The translations under genes were made by a program, and so were the position numbers. From Sphingomonadales bacterium EhC05 (GTDB lineage Bacteria > Pseudomonadota > Alphaproteobacteria > Sphingomonadales > Sphingomonadaceae), in the NCBI GenBank assembly GCA_001650955.1, contig LXYP01000028.1, positions 1-64,000 on the forward strand: 64,000 nt of DNA, read 5' to 3'. The first letter of the stretch is position 1. Each line of letters begins with the position of its first letter. Below, piece after piece: positions 1 to 10,356 of this stretch. The notes under the pieces are model-generated. The model did not search any database and had not been told where the DNA came from. It saw only the letters and a program-made list of their open reading frames with translations.

Positions 1-483
1 AAACTTTGGCCGCGTTGGGAAGGGGCTATTTTTCGAGGTGGCCAAAAGTTTTGAGAGCAGCGCAAATATACTCTGCGTAGCGACAGGTTTTAGACCAACG
101 CCAAGGAGTAGAATTATCGCTTTGCCAAGCGCAAGAGCCATTATGTTGCCATGCTGTGCTGCCGCCTCGCCGAAATTTTCAGCGCTTTGGATCATAGTGA
201 TGAACGCTTCATAGTCCATGAAATCACCAACGACCCATTGATAGCTATCCACCATCATAGATCCGCCAGCCAGAAATACGGCAAGCGGCCAACGCAAAAT
301 TCCGTTACGGATTAAGCCAGCGCCAACAAGACTGAGAATACATAAGACCAACAATGTACAAAATGCTGCTATTGGGACGAATTGGTTTTCGGTTTCGAAA
401 AGCAGAGTCAACCGGCGCCAGATTTCCGGAGCGCCTGCCAACACAGACAGCCCAATCAGAATCAATTTAAGCGTATTACCCAT
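1..483 (-). CDS. Membrane protein, 3' end outside window (partial)
   Basis: The frame starts at an ATG at 483 and stays open for 161 codons to the window edge. The start overlaps the stop of the upstream cusA-like gene by 8 bases, so the two are probably translationally coupled. The visible N-terminal part has about three to four hydrophobic segments separated by short polar stretches. It vaguely resembles the membrane half of sulfatase/phosphoethanolamine-transferase proteins, but no catalytic domain is inside the window and I would not assign a function. Position as the fourth gene of a Cus efflux operon suggests an envelope role. Confidence 0.7.
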   Translation of the reverse strand, partial: MGNTLKLILIGLSVLAGAPEIWRRLTLLFETENQFVPIAAFCTLLVLCILSLVGAGLIRNGILRWPLAVFLAGGSMMVDSYQWVVGDFMDYEAFITMIQSAENFGEAAAQHGNIMALALGKAIILLLGVGLKPVATQSIFALLSKLLATSKNSPFPTRPKF

Positions 484-3400
484 TGTCACGCATGGATTTG
501 TTCTTCATCGCCTCCCGGTTGCGAAGCAATAAATAGGCTGCGGGGATAACAAACATCGACAATAACGGCGCGCTTATCATCCCTCCCACCATAGGAGCTG
601 CAATGCGGCGCATGATTTCAGAACCTGCCCCAGTTCCTATTATGATCGGGAATAAACCTGCCAATATTGTGGCTACTGTCATGGCTTTGGGCCGAACCCT
701 TAGTAGCGCGCCCTCACGCACCGCCCTCAGAATTTCTTCAGCTTTGGGCTTATCGCCGCTGTCGGCGAGGGCCTGCTTGAGGTAAATCAGCATGACTACA
801 CCAAATTCAGCGGAGACGCCTGCAAGAGCTATGAAGCCAACTGCTGTCGCGATCGACTGATTGAGCCCCATGAAATAGAGCAGCCAAAGCCCGCCCGTCA
901 AAGCAAAGGGCAATGTTGCCATGATCAGCAGAGCCTCATCAAATCGCCGGAACGTAAGATAGAGCAGAAAGAATATTATAGCCAAGGTCGCCGGTATCAC
1001 GACCATCATCCTCGATTGTGCGCGTTCCAGATATTCAAATTGCCCGGTATAAGCCACGCTCACACCTGCTGGCAGATCGATCGCACCATCAATGGCTTGC
1101 TGCAGATCCCCTACAACTGAAACCAAATCACGTCCGCGAGTATCGATATAGATCCAGGTAGACGGGCGGCCATTTTCACTGCGAAGCATTGGCGGCCCCG
1201 CACTCGTTTCAACATCTGCAACGGTGCCCAAGGTGATCTGTTGCATAGACGGTGTGAGGACCGGCAGGTTTCTAAGATCCTCTAAACTGTCTCGGATACC
1301 GCGAGGATAACGCACATTGATCGGATAGCGCGCTAGCCCCTCCACTGTTTCCCCAACATTCTGCCCGCCTATAGCGCTGGCTACAATCGACTGAACGTCA
1401 GAAATATTAAGACCATATCTGGCCGCTGCTTTCCGGTCGATTTTAACATCGATATAGCTACCGCCGGTCAGTCTTTCCGCCAGAGCAGAACTGACACCAT
1501 CAACCTTCTTGGCCTCGCCCTCGATCTCACGTGCAACCTTATCAATCATATCCAGATCATCGCCTGATACCTTGATCCCAATCGGGCTTTTAATCCCAGT
1601 TGAGAGCATTTCGATACGATTACGAATTGGCGGTATCCAAAAATTGGCTAGCCCTGGCACTTGAACCGCCTTGTCGAGTTCCTCGACAAGCTTTTCAGAA
1701 GTCATCCCAGGTCGCCATTCTGATTCCGGTTTGAAATGGATGGTTGTTTCAAACATGGTCAAGGGCGCAGGATCAGTTGCCGTGTCCGCGCGACCGGCTT
1801 TGCCGAACGCTGTCTCTACTTCGGGCACTGCCTTGATCATCCGGTTCGTCTGTTGCAACAGTTCGCCTGCTTTGGAAGGCGATAATCCTGGCAAGGCATT
1901 GGGCATATAGAGCAGATCACCTTCATCCATTTGTGGCATGAACTCACCGCCAAGTTGACTGATCGGCCAAGCGCTGGTGGCAAAGATCAGGACCGCAATG
2001 ACCAGCACCTTTTTAGGGCTTTTGAGCGACCAGTCCAAAGCGGGCTGATAAACTCTGGTCAAAAAGCGGTTGATCGGGTTCTTATTTTCTGATGGGATTT
2101 TGCCGCGAATAAAATAGCCCATCAGAACTGGGATCAAGGTGATCGAAAGGATCGCAGCCCCGGCCATGGCATAGGTTTTGGTAAAAGCGAGGGGCTTGAA
2201 TAGCCGACCCTCTTGCCCTTCAAGCGTAAATACTGGCAGAAAGGAAAAAGTGATGATGAGCAAGCTCAAAAACAAAGCTGGACCCACTTCAACCGAAGAT
2301 TTGATAATGAGCTGCCAATGGTCGGCTACCGGCATTTCCTGGTCAGGATTTTCACGTCGCCATCTCTCGAGATGCTTATGCGCATTTTCAATCATGACGA
2401 TCGCGGCATCGACCATGGCCCCAATAGCAATCGCTATGCCGCCCAAAGACATGATGTTCGCATTAATCCCCTGAAAGCGCATGATCAGAAACGCGATTAA
2501 AATGCCCAGAGGTAAGGTCAGCACTGCCACCAGTGCGGACCGGGCGTGCCACAGGAATAGAGCGCAGACTATGGCTACAACGATAAACTCTTCACCGAGC
2601 TTGATCGACAGATTATTGACCGCTTCATTGATCAATTCAGAGCGATCATAGGTGGTCACGATTTCCACGCCCTCGGGCAAACTCGCCTTTAGCGCTGTAA
2701 GCCTTTCTTTGACAGCGTTGATCGTTTCACGAGCATTTTTTCCGGAGCGCAATATAATGACGCCGCCGGCAACCTCGCCTTCACCATTTAGTTCGGCTAT
2801 GCCGCGCCTTATTTCCGGGCCTATTTGTACGCGCGCGATATCGCCCAAGGTGACTGGCACACCGCCGATTTCTGTTCTCAGAGGAATGGAACGAAAATCC
2901 TCGAGGTTTTCCAAATAACCAGTGGCCCGGACGATATATTCACGTTCGGCGAGTTCGACTATCGAACCGCCTACTTCCATATTGGCGTTTTTGATCGCCT
3001 TTATGGCGGTATCCTGGTCGATACCCAGAGACACCATCTTATCGGGATCAAGCACAACCTGATATTGTTTGACCATGCCGCCAATGGACGCAACTTCCGC
3101 TACTCCAGGGATCGTCTGCAGTTCATAGCGCAGGAACCAGTCCTGAAGGCTGCGAAGCTGAGAAAGATCATTTTTGCCGGTCCTGTCGACCAGTGCATAT
3201 TCGTAAACCCAGCCAACACCTGTTGCATCGGGGCCAAGCGAGGGCACTACGCCTTCCGGCAAATCGCCCTGCACCTGGCTCAAGTATTCGAGCACCCGGG
3301 AACGCGCCCAATATAAATCTGTATCATCATCAAACAGAACATAGACATAGCTGTCACCGTTGAAGGAATAACCGCGCACTGCCCTTGATCCGGGAACGGA

Positions 3401-3622
3401 GAGCATAGTTGTCGCCAACGGATAAGTGACCTGGTTTTCAACGATCTGCGGTGCCTGGCCTGGATAAGCCGTCCTGATAATGACCTGCACATCAGAAAGA
3501 TCAGGTAGAGCATCTACCGGCGTGGTTCGCACAGCCCAGAGGCCGGCTGCCAGAACCGCTGCCATTATCAGCAATACAAGCATGCGAGCACCGACGCTCG
3601 CGCGGATGACTGTTTCGATCAT
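476..3622 (-). CDS. cusA: Cu(I)/Ag(I) RND efflux pump, inner-membrane subunit
   Basis: This is a proton-driven inner-membrane pump of the heavy-metal-efflux RND family, expelling Cu(I)/Ag(I) through a CusCBA tripartite complex. Length (1048 aa) matches the family. The three methionines forming the CusA metal site fall at M573, M623 and M672, the same numbers as in E. coli CusA, and the proton-relay aspartate is D405. The motif around M672 ([12 protein letters not shown]) is typical of copper/silver members rather than Zn/Co (CzcA) members. The gene overlaps its adaptor partner upstream by 4 bases. Substrate is inferred from these residues. Confidence 0.95.
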   Translation of the reverse strand: MIETVIRASVGARMLVLLIMAAVLAAGLWAVRTTPVDALPDLSDVQVIIRTAYPGQAPQIVENQVTYPLATTMLSVPGSRAVRGYSFNGDSYVYVLFDDDTDLYWARSRVLEYLSQVQGDLPEGVVPSLGPDATGVGWVYEYALVDRTGKNDLSQLRSLQDWFLRYELQTIPGVAEVASIGGMVKQYQVVLDPDKMVSLGIDQDTAIKAIKNANMEVGGSIVELAEREYIVRATGYLENLEDFRSIPLRTEIGGVPVTLGDIARVQIGPEIRRGIAELNGEGEVAGGVIILRSGKNARETINAVKERLTALKASLPEGVEIVTTYDRSELINEAVNNLSIKLGEEFIVVAIVCALFLWHARSALVAVLTLPLGILIAFLIMRFQGINANIMSLGGIAIAIGAMVDAAIVMIENAHKHLERWRRENPDQEMPVADHWQLIIKSSVEVGPALFLSLLIITFSFLPVFTLEGQEGRLFKPLAFTKTYAMAGAAILSITLIPVLMGYFIRGKIPSENKNPINRFLTRVYQPALDWSLKSPKKVLVIAVLIFATSAWPISQLGGEFMPQMDEGDLLYMPNALPGLSPSKAGELLQQTNRMIKAVPEVETAFGKAGRADTATDPAPLTMFETTIHFKPESEWRPGMTSEKLVEELDKAVQVPGLANFWIPPIRNRIEMLSTGIKSPIGIKVSGDDLDMIDKVAREIEGEAKKVDGVSSALAERLTGGSYIDVKIDRKAAARYGLNISDVQSIVASAIGGQNVGETVEGLARYPINVRYPRGIRDSLEDLRNLPVLTPSMQQITLGTVADVETSAGPPMLRSENGRPSTWIYIDTRGRDLVSVVGDLQQAIDGAIDLPAGVSVAYTGQFEYLERAQSRMMVVIPATLAIIFFLLYLTFRRFDEALLIMATLPFALTGGLWLLYFMGLNQSIATAVGFIALAGVSAEFGVVMLIYLKQALADSGDKPKAEEILRAVREGALLRVRPKAMTVATILAGLFPIIIGTGAGSEIMRRIAAPMVGGMISAPLLSMFVIPAAYLLLRNREAMKNKSMRDNG

Positions 3623-5103
3623 TTCGCAGCCTTTTTCCGGCTAATTCCGGTAACCGTAAAAGCCATTCCCTTCTTTTGAAAATCGATCGTTACTTCATCG
3701 CCCTTCTTAAACCCGCGAACCATTCCCGGTTTTGCGAGCTTAAAATCCATAGTCATGCCGGGCATATTCAGTGATATAATCGGGCTATGCGTCAGGGTAA
3801 TGGCGTCCTTTTTAATCGCTTCTATCCGTCCCGAGGCTTTGTGCGTTCCCGCATCTTTCGGAGCAGGCTTTACCTCGCCTTGGATTGGACGAACATCAAT
3901 GCCCGACAAGTTAGCCTCGGAATCCACAAGGAACTGCCCCGAAACGATCACTTTTTCGCCCGGCGAGAGGCCTGCGAGTATTTCTGTTTGTCCGCCGCCT
4001 TCTCGGCCAATTCTGACTTCAGCCGGGCGGTATCTGCCTTTATCGCTGGACAGCATGACCAACGTTCGCGTGCCGGTATCTATAATGGCCTCACTAGGGA
4101 CCAGAATGGCCGGGCTGCCGATACTTCCAAAATCAACTGCTGCAAACATACCGGGCCTCAGCTTTCCGCCCTTGTTCGCAAGCTCAATACGTGCAGTCAG
4201 CGTTCGGCTGCCGGTTTCTGCTGTAGGCAATATCGCAATAACCTTGCCTCCAAAATCCACTCCGGGGAAACTTTGCAGCCTCGCGGTTGCTGATTGTCCA
4301 ACACGGATCTCTGGCGCTCTTACTTCCGGAATGGCGGCATCGAGCCACACAGTGCCCAGTCCGTTGATCTGCGCCAAGGGCTGCCCTTCATCCAAGGTCA
4401 TGCCCTGACGGACATCAAGACGCTCAACAACGCCGCTTATAGGCGTTGTAACCGTATAAATGCTGTGCGGCCTGCCTGTGCGCGCTACCTTGCGGATCAA
4501 ACTGTCCGGCATGCCCAGGAGGCGCATTCTTGCCTTAGCGGCATTGGCAAATTCGGTGTTACCGCTGCGAGCAAGCGCAATATATTCAGCTTGCGCACCA
4601 CCCCAATCGGGCACCAGAATATCTGCAAGCGGCGTGCCTGCCGGAACCACGTCACTTGGCGCACGGCGATAAGTTCTCTCGACGAATCCACCAGACCTCG
4701 CCTCTACAATCGCGATGTCCCGTTCGTTAAATTCAATGGTCCCGGTAACGCTCAGACTGGATTCAATCCTGCCCATTTTGGCTTCTGCGCTGCGAATACC
4801 CAGATTTTGGGTAATTGCAGGATCAATGGAAACGCCGGGCTCTCCGCCACCCTCTTCTTCGCCCGCATATTTGGGCACCAGCTGCATGTCCATGAACGGA
4901 GACTTTCCCGGTTTGTCGAATTGTTGATTGGGAAACATTGGGTCGTAGTAATAGAGAATATCCCCTTCACCTTCGGCCACCTGTTCATGCCCAGCGCTGC
5001 TGGTGCCGCTGGTGCCGAGCCAATAACCGCCACCGCCAGCGAGAACTATAGCAACAAGAACAACCGCGCCCCAACGCGCCTTCTGTTCAGATGAAAGTGT
5101 CAT
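3619..5103 (-). CDS. cusB: CusB-like periplasmic adaptor with fused CusF-like domain
   Basis: Periplasmic membrane-fusion protein linking the RND pump to the outer-membrane channel (494 aa). An N-terminal membrane anchor (about residues 11-31) is followed by a heavy-metal-binding segment with M56, M71 and M73, the same 15 and 2 residue spacing as the three CusB metal-binding methionines. The lipoyl/barrel hairpin core follows. The last ~70 residues form a CusF-like copper-binding domain (H, then MPGMTM), so chaperone and adaptor are fused. The CusF tryptophan position is a Met here. It overlaps both neighbours by 4 bases, indicating one operon. Confidence 0.93.
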   Translation of the reverse strand: MTLSSEQKARWGAVVLVAIVLAGGGGYWLGTSGTSSAGHEQVAEGEGDILYYYDPMFPNQQFDKPGKSPFMDMQLVPKYAGEEEGGGEPGVSIDPAITQNLGIRSAEAKMGRIESSLSVTGTIEFNERDIAIVEARSGGFVERTYRRAPSDVVPAGTPLADILVPDWGGAQAEYIALARSGNTEFANAAKARMRLLGMPDSLIRKVARTGRPHSIYTVTTPISGVVERLDVRQGMTLDEGQPLAQINGLGTVWLDAAIPEVRAPEIRVGQSATARLQSFPGVDFGGKVIAILPTAETGSRTLTARIELANKGGKLRPGMFAAVDFGSIGSPAILVPSEAIIDTGTRTLVMLSSDKGRYRPAEVRIGREGGGQTEILAGLSPGEKVIVSGQFLVDSEANLSGIDVRPIQGEVKPAPKDAGTHKASGRIEAIKKDAITLTHSPIISLNMPGMTMDFKLAKPGMVRGFKKGDEVTIDFQKKGMAFTVTGISRKKAAK

Positions 5104-6392
5104 GGCAAATTCCGATCATAAGTGAATTTAATGCGAACCGTATCGCGAACAAAAGTTCTCTCCCGGTCCAGCAAATCGATTTCCGTTTCCGCGAAGACAA
5201 CCGCTGCATTCAGTGCGGTGCCGAGATCTATCCGACCCGCCGCGTAGCTAATCCGGTCCATTTCAGCCTGTTTCTTGGCAAGCGGTAAAAGTGTATTTTG
5301 AGAGCGCAACCAGTTCTCTTTATGAGCGCGGTTGGATGCCAAATCAGATTGGAGTTCAGCAATCAGTTGGCGCCGCAAATCTTCCAGTCTGAGCCGCTCA
5401 GCTTCGGATTTCAGCATACTGGCCGCGATGCGCGGATTTTGCCTTTTCTTGGCAAATATCGGCAAATCTATCGTGACACCAACAGAAACATACTCGCCAT
5501 ATTCTGGCCGCCGATGGGCATAGGACGCGTTAAAGCTGTAATCGATATTTTTACCTGCGCGAGCAAGATCAACATCGGCCTCGGCCCGTTTCACCCTGGC
5601 TTCGCGAATTTGAAGCAGCGGCAGCAACTCTATCCTCGTAAGCAGCGCTTCACGGTCCAATTCAAATTCTGGCGCCTTGCCAGCAATTTCGGGGCTTTCG
5701 ATTCTAATCCATCGCGAAAGCGTGGCTTTTGCTATTTCAACATCCGCCTCACGCCTGGCGCGCCGGTCGGCAAGTTCGGCCGTGAGGCGCTCTGGATCAA
5801 ATGCTTCCGCAGGCCGCGAATATCCGGATTCAAGGCGCGATGCGACGGTGTTCGTCAAATCATCGAGGCTATCCTGCAAAATCTTGAGAATATTGAGACG
5901 CCGGTGAGCATAGTAAAGATCGACCCACGCAAGAGCAGAATAGAGATGGACATTTTGGATCTCATCCTTTTTCCCGGCTTCTGCCGCTACAATATCAGCT
6001 GAGGCCTGTTCCGCGCGGGCTCTGCGCTTTGCGATGCTCGGCACATCCTGACTGATACCAATTCTTTGCCGCGGAAACCCGTTACGGCCTGGCCGCGGTG
6101 AAAATTCGAAAGGCCCTGCTATCCGTGTGTCGAGTAGATCGACGCTCAGTTTGGGGTCCGGCAGTTGATCAGCGGCAATAGCTTCGCTTTGCGCTGCTTC
6201 TATCTGCAGTCCTCTTGCCTGAATGCCGGGCGCTTTTTCTTCTGCAAGGTCGATAGCTTCGGCAAAACTGACTGGCTGCGCATGGAGCGAAAAAGCTGGC
6301 AAGCTTAAAGCAAGAGCAGCTAGTGATATGTTGACCACCTTGATGCGGGGCTCTCCCTGGTTTGGTTTGTGCGCCATATTGTTGCTCGCCAA
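5100..6392 (-). CDS. cusC: CusC/TolC-family outer-membrane efflux protein
   Basis: Outer-membrane factor of the tripartite copper efflux system (430 aa). It has a hydrophobic signal-like segment at about residues 20-40 ending in LHA, then long helical repeats (ALAWVDLYYAHRRL and similar) typical of the TolC-family coiled-coil barrel. No clear lipobox cysteine is seen, unlike E. coli CusC. An alternative ATG lies five codons in. It is first of the visible cusCBA-like genes and overlaps the adaptor gene by 4 bases. Confidence 0.9.
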   Translation of the reverse strand: MASNNMAHKPNQGEPRIKVVNISLAALALSLPAFSLHAQPVSFAEAIDLAEEKAPGIQARGLQIEAAQSEAIAADQLPDPKLSVDLLDTRIAGPFEFSPRPGRNGFPRQRIGISQDVPSIAKRRARAEQASADIVAAEAGKKDEIQNVHLYSALAWVDLYYAHRRLNILKILQDSLDDLTNTVASRLESGYSRPAEAFDPERLTAELADRRARREADVEIAKATLSRWIRIESPEIAGKAPEFELDREALLTRIELLPLLQIREARVKRAEADVDLARAGKNIDYSFNASYAHRRPEYGEYVSVGVTIDLPIFAKKRQNPRIAASMLKSEAERLRLEDLRRQLIAELQSDLASNRAHKENWLRSQNTLLPLAKKQAEMDRISYAAGRIDLGTALNAAVVFAETEIDLLDRERTFVRDTVRIKFTYDRNLP

Positions 6393-6566
6393 TTCATTTA
6401 GATCCAGCGCTCGACTCTCTCGTGGGACGCAGGAATATTTGTAAATTTGTGATAAAAATATACGCGACAGCCCCTGTTTTAGTAGCGGGCGGCAGAGTAA
6501 TTTTGGTCAAAAGAATGATGCAGCATAGCTGTAATTGAAGTCAGCATATGCTTTTGCAGACTATTG

Positions 6567-6941
6567 TCAGATATTAATGGGAGGTCTGATTTCTGGCGTT
6601 CGCAGGACGCCAACCGGATGGCTGATCGACAACCGCACCTGAGCGCTGGATGTAACAATCCCAGAGAAAATTGCCGACCAACTTCCCATAAAACTGATAG
6701 AAGCTGGCGAGCATGATTGCATTGCGGCACAATCGGAACCGCAGCAATCTCCAGAATCGTTGGATTCATCGAGATCGCCAGCGGCGTGTTCCATTTCCAT
6801 CTCGTTGCAATCAGGCATTTCTGAATTACCGTCATGATTTTCTGTATGCGACGAACAGCTCGTGTCTGTAGCCACAGATTGGCTAGCCATGCCGATTAAG
6901 GCAAAGCCGAGTAAAAAAAGATAGAACGCTTGCTTTAGCAC
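6567..6941 (-). CDS. Small secreted Cys/His/Met-rich protein
   Basis: A 124-residue protein with an N-terminal hydrophobic signal sequence, then an acidic stretch rich in Cys, His, Met and Glu (for example DCCGSDCAAMQSC at about 87-99). It sits about 170 bases upstream of the cus-type operon on the same strand. Small Cys-rich proteins of the CopL/DUF2946 kind occupy this position in other copper loci. A copper-binding or copper-sensing role is inferred, not shown; assignment to that family is uncertain. Confidence 0.6.
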   Translation of the reverse strand: MLKQAFYLFLLGFALIGMASQSVATDTSCSSHTENHDGNSEMPDCNEMEMEHAAGDLDESNDSGDCCGSDCAAMQSCSPASISFMGSWSAIFSGIVTSSAQVRLSISHPVGVLRTPEIRPPINI

Positions 6942-7081
6942 GCCCTGCTTGTCCAGAATTTGCTGAATACCGTCAAGAGTAAGTTCGCTTCTCGATTAAA
7001 AACTTCGGTTCAAACTTAGTATATCGATATTCTTTGCGATGAAAAGAAAACGATATTGAGTTTCCAGATGAGCAATTTCTA

Positions 7082-7438
7082 TTAGGATTGGGCATCAGGC
7101 AACTCGCGAAATTGGATAGCGCGATCAACAAATTTCCGCATATGGGAAGCGGCATCTATAGTAAGTTGGTGCTGCGTCGATGCGGCTCTGGGGGATATAA
7201 AGTCAGCCATTTCCCGTATCAGTTCATGCTGCTCATCCGGCGCCTGCGTAAGCAGGGAAATAATGATGTTTTCCAACGCAATCACGCGCACACGAAGATG
7301 GACTAGTTCCGTATTGGTAAGTTCAGGAATATCTTGAAGTTCGTCTTTCTGCCGGGCATCCGGTCCACCTTCATTTTCCCAGCGAGAAAGCGCTGCTTGC
7401 TGCCCGCTTGCTTGACGTTGTGGGGGTTTTTCAATCAT
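7082..7438 (-). CDS. Hypothetical protein
   Basis: A 118-residue, mostly hydrophilic protein without a signal sequence. The middle (about 42-75) is predicted helical with leucine-rich spacing, and the end is amphipathic. I do not recognise a family. It follows the K+-channel-like gene by about 36 bases on the same strand and is likely the last gene of that transcription unit. Confidence 0.55.
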   Translation of the reverse strand: MIEKPPQRQASGQQAALSRWENEGGPDARQKDELQDIPELTNTELVHLRVRVIALENIIISLLTQAPDEQHELIREMADFISPRAASTQHQLTIDAASHMRKFVDRAIQFRELPDAQS

Positions 7439-7474
7439 CCTAAAATCCTTTCCGGCAGAGATCTGCCTAAACCA

Positions 7475-7897
7475 TTATGCCGGACTGGTCTCGGTTTCCG
7501 TCATCAATATAAAAATTAGTGAGGCGGAACAGCTTATCAGCAAGAAGCCGTTCAATGATTCCACGCCCGCCAAAAACCGCAAATGTCCGGTCGGATAAAT
7601 ATCTCCAAGGCCAAGGGATGTATAGTTCACCAAGGAAAAATAGAAAATTTCCATCGATGAAATATCCATCGGCTTGAAGCCGCCAAGACCAGCGCTGGAT
7701 CCTGCTACAAACGCAATGGCGTAAAGGCCAGCCTCCGAAATATGTGCGATAGCTGCGGCATAAAGCCCAATCACCAGTTTACGGGTTTTACCCAAGCTTG
7801 TTGATTTGAGCCATTGATGCGTCCGGTGGATAACCTGAAAGTGGATAAACCCGGTTACTCCAAACATCGACAGACCAAGAAAAATTGTCCAGATCAA
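7475..7897 (-). CDS. Two-TM potassium-channel-like protein
   Basis: A 140-residue membrane protein with about four hydrophobic segments. Before the last segment lies a pore-loop sequence, TSLGLGD at residues 93-99, matching the K+-channel selectivity filter pattern (TxGxGD-like) of the Ion_trans_2 family in variant form. There is no C-terminal RCK domain. The start overlaps the stop of the upstream permease by 4 bases. It probably passes K+ or another monovalent cation; the filter variant makes ion specificity uncertain. Confidence 0.75.
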   Translation of the reverse strand: MIWTIFLGLSMFGVTGFIHFQVIHRTHQWLKSTSLGKTRKLVIGLYAAAIAHISEAGLYAIAFVAGSSAGLGGFKPMDISSMEIFYFSLVNYTSLGLGDIYPTGHLRFLAGVESLNGFLLISCSASLIFILMTETETSPA

Positions 7898-9231
7898 TGG
7901 GAATGCCCTTCCATGCCGGGTTTGGCTTCATCGTCGGTACGCTGGGTCGACAAATAATATTTCTCGAAAGCGAAAAAACCTGCAATGCCAGCGAAAGAAA
8001 TAGCAATGATCATTGGATCACTAGCTGCTTTCATGGTCAGGAATGCTCCAAGGACAATCAAATCCAGAATGATCGCGCTGAGCAAGATCCAGCCTTTAGC
8101 TTCGACATCTTCTTTGAGATGACGATAAACGCCCCAATGGATAACTATATCCATGACCAGATAAAATATGGCCCCTAAGGATGCTATCCGGCTCAGATCG
8201 AAAAACGCAGCCAACAGACCCGCTGCTATAACTGTGAAAACAAGCGTGTGCTTTTGCACGTCACCGGGCATTCCAAAATGGCGGTGAGGGATGAGGTTCA
8301 TGTCTGTGAGCATCGCGAGCATGCGCGATACGGCAAAAACACTGGCAAGAAGTCCCGATGCGGTTGCGATGATGGCGACCGTAACCGTGAACCACACGCC
8401 ATATTCACCAAAGGCAGGGCGAGCCGCCTCTGCCAGCGCATAATCTTTGGCAGCAGCAATTTCACTGATGCTTAATGTAGACCCCACGGCGAGCGCCACA
8501 GCCATATAGACAACCAAAGATATTGCTAGGGAGATCATGATGGAGCGGCCGATGTTTTTCTTAGGGTTTACAACCTCGCCGCCGCTATTTGTGATTGTGG
8601 TGAAACCCTTGAAAGCCAATATGGCGAGGGCGATGCCAGCAATAAAGCCGGTCGGGGAAGCTGCTTCGCTTGGTGCAGCCTGGGTGAATTCGAACGTGAA
8701 CCCGGATGCCCAGAGAATAGTGAGAGAGAAGATTAGTATCCCGCCAATCTTTAATATCGCGGTGATCGAAGATATCGCGCCGATAATCTTGTTGCCGGCG
8801 ATGTTGACGATAAACGCGAAGATGATCAGGCCTATCGCCAGTATCGGAACCAGCACGGAATCGCGGCCTACATTGAACAATTGGAGCGTGTAGGTTCCGA
8901 AAGTTCTGGCAACCAGGCTTTCGTTGATGATCATCGAAAAGGCCATCATCAAGGCAGCTGCGCCGGTAATGGTCGATGGCCCATATGATTTTTTGAGGAT
9001 CATCGCGATGCCGCCTGCTGACGGATATTTATTGGATACTTTGATATAGGTATAGGCGCTGAACCCGCTGATCACAGCCCCTATCAGAAAGGCGAGCGGG
9101 AAAAGCGGCCCGGACAATTCAGCAATCTGTCCTGTCAGTGCAAAAATTCCCGCACCGATCATGACACCGGTGCCCATGGCTACCGACCCCGCCAGTGTTA
9201 AACTGTTTTTATTATATGAACTTTTTTGCAT
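7894..9231 (-). CDS. APC-family amino acid permease
   Basis: A 445-residue integral membrane protein with about 12 hydrophobic segments. The N-terminal TM1 sequence (MGTGVMIGAGIFALTG) is the substrate-binding signature of the amino acid/polyamine/organocation superfamily. It likely imports or exchanges an amino acid; the substrate cannot be told. It lies in a minus-strand gene train below a Cu-ATPase and overlaps the channel-like gene by 4 bases, suggesting shared expression under copper control. Confidence 0.85.
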   Translation of the reverse strand: MQKSSYNKNSLTLAGSVAMGTGVMIGAGIFALTGQIAELSGPLFPLAFLIGAVISGFSAYTYIKVSNKYPSAGGIAMILKKSYGPSTITGAAALMMAFSMIINESLVARTFGTYTLQLFNVGRDSVLVPILAIGLIIFAFIVNIAGNKIIGAISSITAILKIGGILIFSLTILWASGFTFEFTQAAPSEAASPTGFIAGIALAILAFKGFTTITNSGGEVVNPKKNIGRSIMISLAISLVVYMAVALAVGSTLSISEIAAAKDYALAEAARPAFGEYGVWFTVTVAIIATASGLLASVFAVSRMLAMLTDMNLIPHRHFGMPGDVQKHTLVFTVIAAGLLAAFFDLSRIASLGAIFYLVMDIVIHWGVYRHLKEDVEAKGWILLSAIILDLIVLGAFLTMKAASDPMIIAISFAGIAGFFAFEKYYLSTQRTDDEAKPGMEGHSH

Positions 9232-9259
9232 CTATTTTCGCCTTTGAGATATGCCGAGT

Positions 9260-9706
9260 TTATGGCTGCGGTTGTCGTCTTGCAAACCACAGGGTGGTCA
9301 AAGGAATGACCAGCCACATTAGGATAGGAACAAAGCCTATATTCGTACCGGGAATCAAAGGCATGAGCTCGCTATAGCGCCAGCCCCATCCGGATTCAGA
9401 CGGCATATTAGTAGCTACCCATTCGATAATTACCGTTATTCCGAGCCCAGTCAGCAAATAGATGCCAATCATCCAGTAGGTTGGGCGATGCATCCAGTGC
9501 CTGTTCCGGTTCAAAATAGAAACCACCGTATAGGCGAGCACCAATATCCCCACGTCGCCAAATGTTGCCCGCGTGCAACCCAGAGTTTTCTCCCAATAGG
9601 TTGCCGACCCGACATCAAAAAATGGCATTTGCAGGATTTCCCAAATGAAGGCCGTGAAAAACCCGAACGTGGCGATGTGAACCTCAGGCTCTTTGTCAAA
9701 TTTCAC
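9260..9706 (-). CDS. Small integral membrane protein, unknown function
   Basis: A 148-residue protein with about four hydrophobic segments (roughly 10-30, 47-62, 76-97, 122-142). The start is GTG at 9706, overlapping the stop of the upstream methyltransferase as GTGA, so translation is probably coupled. No family is recognised. It has several conserved-looking Trp and Glu residues near the membrane (FIWEILQMPFFD). Confidence 0.7.
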   Translation of the reverse strand: MKFDKEPEVHIATFGFFTAFIWEILQMPFFDVGSATYWEKTLGCTRATFGDVGILVLAYTVVSILNRNRHWMHRPTYWMIGIYLLTGLGITVIIEWVATNMPSESGWGWRYSELMPLIPGTNIGFVPILMWLVIPLTTLWFARRQPQP

Positions 9707-10356
9707 GAAGCGACAAACTTGGCTTTGAATAGTGAAATGGAGCCGGTTGCTGTTGGGAAGCTTAGCGTCTTTTCTGTCAGATATCCTGGAGCTACTAATA
9801 TTTTTTCCAATATACCCTCAGCATTGTGTTTTGTATCTTCGACGCCATCGAGCTGTTGCACCGTCATTCGAAACGCAGCGCGCATCAGCGGTGATTTCTG
9901 CATTGCATAGTCTGCAATATGCAGCTCTCCGTCCGGGATAAGCAAGCTGCGCATGATTTTGGCTATCTCGCTCTTTTTTTCGAGCGCTACCTGATGAAAC
10001 ATCAAACTGGATGTTATCTTTGTAGGCTGCCATCCCTTGGGTACCGCTTCTTTTGACAGAAACCCTGGGATCAATCGAACATTGGGACTGTTTAATTTTT
10101 TGGATGCGCGTTCGAGCGCCCCGATATCGGGATCAAGCCCGATAAAATCCGCTTCCGGACACTGCTCAGCCAAAACAGCCAACAGGCTTCCGGTTCCGCA
10201 TCCCACATCCAATATCCTGTCGCCTGGAAGCGGATTGATCTGTTTTACCAGTGCTGAGCGCCATGCGCTTTCCCGTGTCAGATAGCGGATCACGAGATCA
10301 TAGAACGGCGTCAGGGCTTTATAGCCGAGTGGCGGGGTGTAATTGTTATTATCCAT
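9703..10356 (-). CDS. Class I SAM-dependent methyltransferase
   Basis: Soluble methyltransferase of about 217 residues when started at the ATG at 10356, which overlaps the stop of the upstream gene; a longer frame upstream only shadows that gene. Motif I is ILDVGCGTG and the acidic ribose-binding residue follows in GLDPD. The N-terminus (YKALTPFYDLVIRYLTRE) resembles ubiquinone/arsenite-type small-molecule methyltransferases. The substrate is unknown. The location next to an ATC-hydrolase-like gene inside a copper-ATPase operon suggests a thiol- or metal-related small molecule, which is inference. Confidence 0.85.
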   Translation of the reverse strand: MDNNNYTPPLGYKALTPFYDLVIRYLTRESAWRSALVKQINPLPGDRILDVGCGTGSLLAVLAEQCPEADFIGLDPDIGALERASKKLNSPNVRLIPGFLSKEAVPKGWQPTKITSSLMFHQVALEKKSEIAKIMRSLLIPDGELHIADYAMQKSPLMRAAFRMTVQQLDGVEDTKHNAEGILEKILVAPGYLTEKTLSFPTATGSISLFKAKFVAS

